From Hyphomicrobiales bacterium (GTDB lineage: Bacteria > Pseudomonadota > Alphaproteobacteria > Rhizobiales > Beijerinckiaceae): a stretch of DNA of 5,059 nucleotides. The first letter of the stretch is position 1. Each line of letters starts with the position of its first letter. Location of the stretch: NCBI GenBank assembly GCA_003164825.1, contig PLUH01000121.1, positions 1-5,059 on the forward strand, read 5' to 3'. Positions 1 to 5,059 of the stretch are shown one piece after another. The notes beneath the pieces are model-generated. The model had not been told where the DNA came from. It worked only from the letters and a program-made list of their open reading frames with translations, and searched no databases. The translations under genes were made by a program, and so were the position numbers.

Positions 1-1437
1 GATCTTCGCTTCGCGCGCTGTCGCGTCGAGACAAGGGTCGATCTGGTCGCTGGCGCCGCTGACCATCGCGTGGACCTTGGCTTCGTCCATCAATCCCGAA
101 GTCGCGCCTGCGAGCACGCCCGCCCCGAATGCGCTGAGCTCCGGGACCTTGATCCGTTGGACCGGGCGACCAAGCAGGTCCGCCTGGTATTGCATGAGAA
201 GATCGTTTTGCGCCGCCCCGCCATCTGCAGAAAGCCGCGACAGGGGTGCGCCGAGATCGCGCTCCATCGCGGTAAAGACGTCGCGGATCTGCAGTGCGAT
301 CGCCTCTAGCGTCGCGCGGGCGACGTCGGCGCGCGAGGTCGCGAGCGACATGCCGGTCAACGCTGCTCGAGCGCGGTCTTTCCAGTAGGGCGCTCCAAAG
401 CCGGCGAGCGCGGGAACGAAGCATACGCTGAGATCGCCCTTCGCCTTCGCAGCCAACTCTGTCAGCGCGGCGACGTCGGGCAGGCCCATAAGTTCGGCCA
501 TCCACGCGGCGGCCTGAGCGGACACCGAGATGTTGCCCTCAAGCGCATAAGAGACCTTCTTCGAACGCCTCCAGGCGACGGTCGTGGAGAGCCCGGACCG
601 GGACCTGATCGGCGTCTCGATCAGCGTCATCAGCGAAGAACCGGTTCCATAGGTCGCTTTGACCGCTCCAGGAGAGCGTATGCCGTGGCCAAACAGCGCG
701 GCGTGCGAGTCCCCCATCATCGCATGGACAGCGACCCCTTCGATCAATCGATGAACAGTCTTCGCGGCGCCGAACCTGGCGTTTGAATCTTCGACGCGAG
801 GAAGGATCGACCTCGGCACGCCGAACAGCGCGCAAAGCTCGTCGCTCCAGTCCTGCTGGTGAATGTCGAACAGTTGCGTCCGCGAGGCGTTGCTGGCGTC
901 CGTCGCGTGGACCGCGCCGCTGGTCAGATTGAACAGAAGCCAGGAGTCGATCGTTCCCGCGCAGAGGTCACCGCGATCCGAAAGCGAACGGGCGTGGGGA
1001 TAGGCGTCCAGTAGCCAACCGATCTTGGCGGCGGGAAAGAGCGGGTCGAGGCCGAGCCCGGTCTTCGACTCGACCGCTTCCTCGATCGCTGGCGTGCGGA
1101 GAGAATCGATTCGGTCCGATGACCGGCGGCACTGCCAGGTCACGCACGGGCCGATCGTTTCGCCAGTCGAACGCCGCCAGAGAAGAACTGTCTCGCGCTG
1201 ATTGGAGACGCCTATCGCGGCGATCGTCGCCGGCTCCGGTACGGCCGAGAGGCAGCCGTCAATCGCCGCAGTCGTCGCGCGCCAGATCTCGTCACCCGAC
1301 TGCTCGACCCATCCGGGACGCGGATAGGTGATCGGCGTCGGAACGGAATGGCGTGCGACAATCCGGCCGTCGGGGTCCAGAGCCAACGCCTTGGTGTTGG
1401 TTGTGCCCTGGTCGATGGCGAGGACGAACGCGCTCAT
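1..1437 (-). CDS. FGGY-family carbohydrate kinase, 3' end cut by window edge
   Basis: ATP-dependent cytosolic sugar kinase, glycerol-kinase-like. The frame is open for 479 codons from ATG at 1437 to the left edge, so only a short C-terminal piece is missing (family proteins are usually near 500 residues). Visible motifs, in order: N-terminal phosphate loop DQGTTNTK (9-16), NQRET (79-83), WQCRR (101-105), catalytic-base motif GDSHAALFG (242-250, base D243), ATP-site YGTG (263-266), the FGGY-type segment FGAPYWKD (347-354), and ADGGAAQND (404-412). Aligned to E. coli GlpK with a constant offset of two, Arg83, Glu84, Trp103 and Asp245 are kept, but Tyr135, Gln246 and Phe270 are replaced by L133, S244 and S268. 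Glycerol is therefore an unlikely substrate; a ketose is more likely. Its ATG directly follows the stop of the upstream transketolase gene, and no strong Shine-Dalgarno is visible, so it is probably translationally coupled. Family assignment is firm; substrate is inference. Confidence 0.93.
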   Translation of the reverse strand, partial: MSAFVLAIDQGTTNTKALALDPDGRIVARHSVPTPITYPRPGWVEQSGDEIWRATTAAIDGCLSAVPEPATIAAIGVSNQRETVLLWRRSTGETIGPCVTWQCRRSSDRIDSLRTPAIEEAVESKTGLGLDPLFPAAKIGWLLDAYPHARSLSDRGDLCAGTIDSWLLFNLTSGAVHATDASNASRTQLFDIHQQDWSDELCALFGVPRSILPRVEDSNARFGAAKTVHRLIEGVAVHAMMGDSHAALFGHGIRSPGAVKATYGTGSSLMTLIETPIRSRSGLSTTVAWRRSKKVSYALEGNISVSAQAAAWMAELMGLPDVAALTELAAKAKGDLSVCFVPALAGFGAPYWKDRARAALTGMSLATSRADVARATLEAIALQIRDVFTAMERDLGAPLSRLSADGGAAQNDLLMQYQADLLGRPVQRIKVPELSAFGAGVLAGATSGLMDEAKVHAMVSGASDQIDPCLDATAREAKI

Positions 1438-2400
1438 TCACAACAACCGTAGTGAAATCGCTTCCCGCGCGGCCTTCTCGATGCCGTTTGACGTCAGCCC
1501 GAACCTTTCGAAAAGAAACTTTGGAGATCCGGTTGGCATGAACCCGGGAAAACCGAGGATGCGGATCGGGCATGGCCGATAGCCCGCGACCACCTCCGCA
1601 ACAGCGCCGCCGAGACCTCCACGCCGGGAGTGCTCCTCGACCGTGACGATCGCCCCGAGATCCGCCGCGGCGCGGATCGCCGCTTCGTCGAGCGGGGCGA
1701 TCGAGGCCATGTTGACGACCTGGGCGTTCACGCCGCCGTCTGCGAGACGGTCAGCGGCCTCCAACGCTCGCGTGACCATGACCCCACAGGCGATGATGGC
1801 GACATCGCGTCCTTCACGAAGCGTTTCGGCTTTGCCGATTTCGAACCGGGCGTTGTCGGGGCGCGGCAACTTTGGAACCCCGAATCGAGTGATGCGAAGG
1901 AATACCGGCCCTTCATGCTCCGCGGCCGCCTCCACCGCCTGAGCGGTCTCCCAAGGGTCCGAGGGCGCAATGATGGCAAGATTGGGCAAGAGCCTCAGCC
2001 ACGCCATGTCCTCGATAGAGTGATGGGTGGGCCCGAGTTCTCCGTATCCGACCCCGGGCGACTGCCCGACGAGCTTCACATTCGCATTCGTGTAAGCCAC
2101 GTCGGCCTTGATCTGCTCCAGGGCGCGGGCGGTGAGGAAGCACGAGGCGGCGCTTACAAACGGGATCTTGCCGCCATTGGCGAGCCCGGAGCCGACGCCA
2201 ACCATGTTCTGCTCGGCGATGCCGACATTGATCGTGCGCTGCGGCCACCGCTTGCGGAAGCCGCCGAGCTTGGACGATCCAATGCTGTCGTTGACGACGA
2301 TCACGATTCGGTTGTCGCGCTCGGCAACCTGGTCGAGCGTTGCGGCGAAGGCGTCGCGGCAATCGAAGAGGGCGGGAGAGGTGGGCTGCGTTGCGCTCAT
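1438..2400 (-). CDS. Transketolase, C-terminal subunit (split type)
   Basis: The 320-residue protein carries the pyrimidine-binding and C-terminal domains of a two-subunit transketolase. The pyrimidine domain covers roughly residues 10-175. It includes GIAEQNM (60-66), whose E63 is the conserved Glu that activates the thiamine diphosphate aminopyrimidine, FLTARALEQIK (88-98), and GELGPTHHSIED (120-131). The C-terminal transketolase domain covers roughly residues 190-310 (for example DVAIIACG and VTVEEHSRRGGLGG). It should act only together with the adjacent N-terminal subunit, moving a two-carbon ketol group between phosphorylated sugars in the cytosol. Compared by eye with yeast transketolase, Asp477 of the GEDGPTH motif is Leu (L122) and His469 is Ser (S114), whereas the phosphate-binding Arg528 appears kept as R172. 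The start ATG overlaps the upstream stop as ATGA. Deoxyxylulose-phosphate synthase is less likely, because that enzyme is a single fused chain. Confidence 0.93.
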   Translation of the reverse strand: MSATQPTSPALFDCRDAFAATLDQVAERDNRIVIVVNDSIGSSKLGGFRKRWPQRTINVGIAEQNMVGVGSGLANGGKIPFVSAASCFLTARALEQIKADVAYTNANVKLVGQSPGVGYGELGPTHHSIEDMAWLRLLPNLAIIAPSDPWETAQAVEAAAEHEGPVFLRITRFGVPKLPRPDNARFEIGKAETLREGRDVAIIACGVMVTRALEAADRLADGGVNAQVVNMASIAPLDEAAIRAAADLGAIVTVEEHSRRGGLGGAVAEVVAGYRPCPIRILGFPGFMPTGSPKFLFERFGLTSNGIEKAAREAISLRLL

Positions 2401-3251
2401 GAGCCGCTCAACTCCCCCATGGCCTTATCAAGTTGGGCCTGGGTAGGCACGCCGTGATGCCACCCGACCTGGTCTTCCATGTACGAGACCCCCTTGCCCT
2501 TGATGGTGTGGGCGATCACGCACAGCGGCTTTGTCCGATCGGCGCTGGGCGCGAACGCGTCGAGGAGCGCTCCTGGGTCATGGCCGTCCACGTCGACGAC
2601 GTCCCAACGAAAGGCGCGAAACTTGTCGGCGAGCGGCTCAACGTCGTTGGTCTCGGACACCCGCGCGCCCTGCTGCAGCGTGTTTCTGTCGACAATGAGG
2701 GTCAGATTAGCGAGCTTGTGATGCCCCGACGCCATGGCGGCCTCCCAGTTGCTGCCCTCCTGCAATTCGCCGTCGCCTGTGATCACGAAAACGCGATAGT
2801 CGGCGTTGTCGATCTTGCCAGCCAAGGCGATGCCTACGGCGATCGGAAGCCCGTGTCCGAGCGGCCCGGTGTTGGCTTCGACGCCAGCAACGTTATTACG
2901 GTTTGGATGGCCGTTGAGCATCGAAAGCGGCTTCATGTAGGTCGAAAGCGCCTCGATGGGTATGAATCCCGCCTCGGCTAGCGTCGAATACAGGGCGCCG
3001 CTCGCATGCCCCTTACTGAGGATCAGCCGATCGCGACCGGACTCGTGGGGTGCTTTCGGATCGACGCGCAGTACGCCGAAATAAAGTGTGGCCAGAATGT
3101 CGGTCACCGACATGTCACCGCCCGGATGACCCTGCCGGGCTTCGAAGACCATATTCAGCGCATGCATCCGGATTGCGCGCGCACTCGAGCGAATGCGGCG
3201 AATAGTCGCTTCGCGGTTCGCGTCTCGACTCTCTAAAGACTGCAATTCCAC
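2397..3251 (-). CDS. Transketolase, N-terminal TPP-binding subunit (split type)
   Basis: The 284-residue protein is the diphosphate-binding half of a split transketolase. Visible motifs are GHPGGDMSV (41-49), SKGHASGALY (79-88), GPLGHG (129-134), and the thiamine-diphosphate/Mg motif that starts GDGELQEG (159-166) and ends about 30 residues later with DRN (188-190). The C-terminal KGKGVSYMED and WHHG are also typical. H42, H82 and H133 match the active-site histidines of the family. The length fits split subunits of roughly 270-300 residues. The start is GTG, chosen because a GAGGG Shine-Dalgarno lies 7 nt upstream and no better in-frame start exists. It lies 4 nt after the isomerase stop and overlaps the next gene by 4 nt. 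Housekeeping transketolases of proteobacteria are usually one long chain, so this split pair within a sugar operon is likely a pathway-dedicated enzyme of the AptA/AptB or SqwGH kind. Confidence 0.94.
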   Translation of the reverse strand: MELQSLESRDANREATIRRIRSSARAIRMHALNMVFEARQGHPGGDMSVTDILATLYFGVLRVDPKAPHESGRDRLILSKGHASGALYSTLAEAGFIPIEALSTYMKPLSMLNGHPNRNNVAGVEANTGPLGHGLPIAVGIALAGKIDNADYRVFVITGDGELQEGSNWEAAMASGHHKLANLTLIVDRNTLQQGARVSETNDVEPLADKFRAFRWDVVDVDGHDPGALLDAFAPSADRTKPLCVIAHTIKGKGVSYMEDQVGWHHGVPTQAQLDKAMGELSGS

Positions 3252-3255
3252 CGTT

Positions 3256-4722
3256 TTACCCTCGGAATACAGGAGATATGAACCCGTCGCGCGACGGCTC
3301 AGGCTCGTGGCGATAGATCGGCCACTTCATGTAGCGCGTGATCGCCTCGTGCACCGCCTCGGCATGGTGGCCGCGCACCATCGCGACGTGATGCTCGAAG
3401 CCGTTGCGCGCGATGAAGCCGAGCAGGCGGCGCAGCCGTGCGAGCTTCGTCACGGCGATGCCGCCGTCCATCGGGAACGGATCGTCGGTGAACTCGCCCT
3501 CGCCGACATAGGCCTTGATTGTGCCGAGCCGATCGTCGGTCGAGGCGCGGAAGAACGTCATCGGACCCGGCTGGACTTTGCCTTTCACGGCGCCGAAGCA
3601 TTTCTCGTTGCCGACCACGCTGCCGATGACGCCGAGCTCGGAGATTTCCGGCGTCTCGCCGATGAAACTCTTGGGAAAATTGCCGCAGTGCGTACAGACG
3701 CACTTGTCGGTTTCCCGCGCGTAATTGTTGTTCCAGTCGAGAATCGCCGAGGGCGCCTCGGCGGCGAGCGCCAGCGCGTACATCGAGATTGCGCCCATGA
3801 CGTCGACCTCGCAGGCGCTCGGCATCAGCTTTTCGCCCATCATGCTCATCGTCAGGCAGGTCGCGCAGCCGAAATTGTCCTGCAGGCTGCGCCAGCACTG
3901 GATGGCGCTTGCGTCGCAATCATTCTCGTGGATCCAACGGTCGACGGCGATTGTCCACTTCGCCTGGCGCAAAATCTTGTCGGGCTTGATGTGGGCGGGG
4001 ATGCGGCCGTAAGACGTGATCTCGTTGAGCTTTGCCCTGACCTCGGGAGCGTCTTCGCCAAGCGCATTGGCGGCGAAAATGATCTCCGAGAGATCGACGG
4101 TGACAACCGTCAGCCCGGAAACCTGAAGGAGCTTCTCGCTGAAGCGCATCGTCTGGAAGGCGCCCGTCCGGGCGCCGATTGAGCCGATCCGCGCATGCTT
4201 CAGGCCGCGCACCACGCGGCAGGTTCGCGTGAACCGGTCGAGATCGGCGGCGAATTCCTCACCGTCGACGTCGCTGGTATGGCTCGTCGTGTCGGTGAAC
4301 GGCACACCATATTGATAGAAATTATTGGCGACCGAGAACTTGCCGCAGAACGCGTCCCTGCGGTTGGCGAGGTCGACCTTGTCGACTTCATCGTTGCTGG
4401 CTTGCAGTAGGATGGGGACGCCGAGTCCGGCTTGACCAACAAGCTCCGCAATCGCAATTTCGTCTCCGAAGTTGGGTAGACAGATGACGAGTCCGTCGAT
4501 CGTGTCGCGCTGTTGGCGAAAACGCGCGGCGTAGACACGCGCGTCTTCTCGTGACTGTACGGCTCCGTTCTTCGTCGCCTCCACCGGGAGGATGTCGTAG
4601 CCGACGTTCAGCCGATCGAGCTGCGCGATCAGCTGCTTGCGGGTTTCAAGAGCCGGGGCGCCGTTAAAGAATTCGCGACTGCCGACGACGAGCCCGAGTT
4701 TGATTTGGCGCAGATTTGGCAT
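3256..4722 (-). CDS. L-fucose/D-arabinose isomerase-family protein (COG2407-like)
   Basis: This is a predicted metal-dependent aldose-ketose isomerase of 488 residues in the cytosol, first gene of the operon. The N-terminal half opens with LGLVVGSREFF (9-19), contains VICLPNFGDE, and looks like the Rossmann-like N1/N2 region of FucI-type isomerases. The C-terminal half has the expected metal/catalytic acids: E305 in ACEVDVMG and D329 in LDWNNN, equivalent to E. coli FucI Glu337 and Asp361 by motif order. Candidate metal-binding histidines are in EHHVAMVRGHH (H444/H445, H452/H453). A Cys/His cluster C341-V-C-T-H-C346 follows D329, and C276, C286 and C289 precede E305. The ATG at 4722 is chosen because the preceding in-frame residues (possible TTG at 4824) are arginine-rich and unlike the family. 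Its Shine-Dalgarno is weak (GGGG about 10 nt upstream). The sugar is unknown; the context suggests it supplies a ketose to the downstream kinase. Confidence 0.88.
   Translation of the reverse strand: MPNLRQIKLGLVVGSREFFNGAPALETRKQLIAQLDRLNVGYDILPVEATKNGAVQSREDARVYAARFRQQRDTIDGLVICLPNFGDEIAIAELVGQAGLGVPILLQASNDEVDKVDLANRRDAFCGKFSVANNFYQYGVPFTDTTSHTSDVDGEEFAADLDRFTRTCRVVRGLKHARIGSIGARTGAFQTMRFSEKLLQVSGLTVVTVDLSEIIFAANALGEDAPEVRAKLNEITSYGRIPAHIKPDKILRQAKWTIAVDRWIHENDCDASAIQCWRSLQDNFGCATCLTMSMMGEKLMPSACEVDVMGAISMYALALAAEAPSAILDWNNNYARETDKCVCTHCGNFPKSFIGETPEISELGVIGSVVGNEKCFGAVKGKVQPGPMTFFRASTDDRLGTIKAYVGEGEFTDDPFPMDGGIAVTKLARLRRLLGFIARNGFEHHVAMVRGHHAEAVHEAITRYMKWPIYRHEPEPSRDGFISPVFRG
3259..3263 (-). 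promoter_or_regulatory. Shine-Dalgarno fixing the GTG start of the transketolase N subunit
   Basis: On the minus strand GAGGG lies 7 nt before the GTG at 3251 and directly before the TAA stop of the isomerase gene. This supports the GTG start and suggests that ribosomes finishing the isomerase re-initiate here. Confidence 0.6.
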
Positions 4723-4726
4723 TGGC

Positions 4727-4768
4727 TTAGGGCCCCGCGTTTGCAGGCGGCCGCGGCGCGCACGCCAT
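4727..4768 (-). other. Possible 13-codon leader ORF before the isomerase
   Basis: A minus-strand ATG at 4768 opens a short frame, MACAPRPPANAGP, with TAA at 4729-4727, only 4 nt before the isomerase ATG. A GGGAGG sequence (4781-4786) lies 12 nt upstream, longer than ideal. It is in a different frame from the isomerase. The isomerase's own ribosome site is weak, so coupling through this leader is possible, but such a short frame can arise by chance. Confidence 0.2.
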
Positions 4769-4820
4769 AGGAGCCTGACGCCTCCCGATTTTGGAGCGTT
4801 TCGAAAAACTACGATTTCTC

Positions 4821-4832
4821 GCAATTAATCGC
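4821..4832. promoter_or_regulatory. Near-palindrome overlapping the candidate operon -10 box
   Basis: GCAATTAATCGC is symmetrical except for one mismatched pair (positions 3 and 10) around the ATTAAT core. It coincides with the candidate -10 of the isomerase operon, a typical place for a repressor operator. The site is short and a second copy was not found, so this is weak. Confidence 0.25.
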
Positions 4833-4851
4833 ATTTAGCGCGCTTTGTAAA
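4824..4851 (-). promoter_or_regulatory. Candidate sigma-70-type promoter for the isomerase-transketolase-kinase operon
   Basis: On the minus strand TTTACA (4851-4846, five of six matches to TTGACA) is followed after 16 nt by ATTAAT (4829-4824, four of six to TATAAT). Transcription would start near 4817 and leave a leader of about 95 nt before the ATG at 4722. The match is fair rather than strong. It is the best pair seen upstream of the operon in an AT-richer stretch. Confidence 0.35.
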
Positions 4852-4952
4852 GGGGGTCTTTTGCCCTCCGGGCTGTGCGGAGCGCTTTTGGCTTCGAATC
4901 CAATGGTGGGACGAAGCGGAACCCCATGCCGACGAACGGTGCGCTTTACATC

Positions 4953-4980
4953 TTGACAGCAAACGTAAGCAATGCATAAA
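4953..4980 (+). promoter_or_regulatory. Candidate sigma-70-type promoter for a divergent plus-strand gene
   Basis: A perfect TTGACA (4953-4958) is followed after 16 nt by CATAAA (4975-4980, four of six matches to TATAAT; a 17-nt alternative reads ATAAAT). The start of transcription would lie near 4987, some 35-45 nt before the ATG codons at 5021 and 5030. Divergent promoters of this kind commonly serve a regulator gene beside its target operon. Confidence 0.45.
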
Positions 4981-4984
4981 TGTC

Positions 4985-4997
4985 GATGATAAACATC
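4985..4997. promoter_or_regulatory. Short inverted repeat at the predicted divergent transcription start
   Basis: GATGATAAACATC has GATG/CATC arms with one additional symmetric T-A pair inside, and sits on the predicted start of the plus-strand promoter. It could be a regulator half-site pair, but the arms are short enough to be chance. Confidence 0.2.
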
Positions 4998-5020
4998 AGC
5001 AATCGCAGATTCGGGAGGCA

Positions 5021-5059
5021 ATGCGCCCTATGAAATGTTTGTCCCCACGTGGGGACAAA
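5021..5059 (+). CDS. Possible start of a divergent gene, cut by the right edge
   Basis: After the plus-strand promoter candidate, GGGAGG (5013-5018) is followed by in-frame ATGs at 5021 and 5030. Only MRPMKCLSPRGDK can be read before the window ends, with no stop codon. Spacing is not ideal for either start (2 nt or 11 nt), and an out-of-frame ATG at 5035 is a rival. The product cannot be recognised from 13 residues. By position it could be a transcriptional regulator of the neighbouring operon, which is inference from arrangement only. Confidence 0.35.
   Translation, partial: MRPMKCLSPRGDK
5038..5059. promoter_or_regulatory. Perfect 22-bp palindrome, candidate operator
   Basis: The half-site TTTGTCCCCAC is followed immediately by its exact reverse complement, with no mismatch over 22 bp and a central ACGT. 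The symmetry may extend past the edge. Perfect dyads of this length beside a divergent promoter pair are typical of dimeric repressor operators. It is not a convincing terminator: the only possible loop is the four central bases, and no T-run is seen on the plus strand. If the plus-strand frame is real, the palindrome lies within its first codons. Confidence 0.5.

Noticed and set aside
539..835. Possible frameshift or pseudogene in the kinase, suggested by short competing frames
   Set aside because: Translating the minus strand from the ATG at 1437 gives one continuous frame of 479 codons carrying all kinase motifs in order, so the gene looks intact up to the edge.
1630..2457. Plus-strand open frame of 275 codons opposite the transketolase C subunit
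   Set aside because: Shadow of a gene with clear catalytic motifs on the other strand; composition is typical of antisense GC-rich sequence.
1438..3251. Sulfo-transketolase (SqwGH) pathway for sulfoquinovose
   Set aside because: The transketolase is split as in that pathway, but the operon carries an FGGY kinase that the pathway does not need. No other sulfosugar enzyme is visible in this window. Genes beyond the edges could change this view.
3193..4182. Long plus-strand open frame of 329 codons opposite the isomerase
   Set aside because: It lies antisense to a convincing gene, is rich in Arg, Ala, Asp and His as expected for the complement of GC-rich codons, shows no family motif, and has no promoter or ribosome site.
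4723..4824. N-terminal extension of the isomerase from a TTG at 4824
   Set aside because: The extra 34 residues are arginine-rich and lack family features, and the TTG lies on the candidate -10 region. The ATG at 4722 gives the expected N-terminus.
4863..4873. Small hairpin GCCC-TCC-GGGC as a terminator
   Set aside because: The stem is only four pairs and no T-run follows it on either strand.
4809..5021. Minus-strand frame of 70 codons in the intergenic region
   Set aside because: It crosses both candidate promoters, has no clear ribosome site or recognisable motif, and would end inside the operon leader.

Overview
The window is GC-rich DNA with codons that mostly end in G or C. Nearly all of it is one compact minus-strand sugar-catabolic operon. 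Base composition, codon choice and protein style suggest an alphaproteobacterium, perhaps of the Hyphomicrobiales (rhizobial/methylotroph) group. That placement is an impression from the sequence, not the result of a search.

Reading right to left in the direction of transcription, the layout is as follows. A roughly 300-bp AT-richer intergenic region (4723-5020) holds candidate promoters in both directions. Next come an L-fucose/D-arabinose isomerase-family protein (3256-4722), the N-terminal TPP-binding half of a split transketolase (2397-3251), the C-terminal half of that transketolase (1438-2400), and an FGGY sugar kinase (1-1437) whose last residues lie beyond the left edge. The junctions are very tight: a 4-nt gap, then a 4-nt ATGA overlap, then a stop codon directly abutting a start codon. 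These four genes are almost certainly one transcript with coupled translation. At the right edge a plus-strand promoter, a Shine-Dalgarno-like sequence and an ATG suggest a divergent gene that is cut off after about 13 codons. A perfect 22-bp palindrome (5038-5059) ends the window.

Together the genes spell a simple route: aldose to ketose (isomerase), ketose to ketose phosphate (kinase), then transfer of a two-carbon ketol unit by the dedicated transketolase into pentose-phosphate or triose-phosphate metabolism. This has the same logic as the described transketolase branch of D-apiose catabolism (isomerase, apulose kinase, AptA/AptB), but here the isomerase is from the FucI-like family. By eye alignment, the kinase has lost three glycerol-contacting positions. 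The transketolase has Leu where yeast transketolase has the acceptor-recognising Asp477. Both changes argue for an unusual sugar rather than housekeeping pentose phosphate or glycerol metabolism. The actual substrate cannot be read from the sequence.
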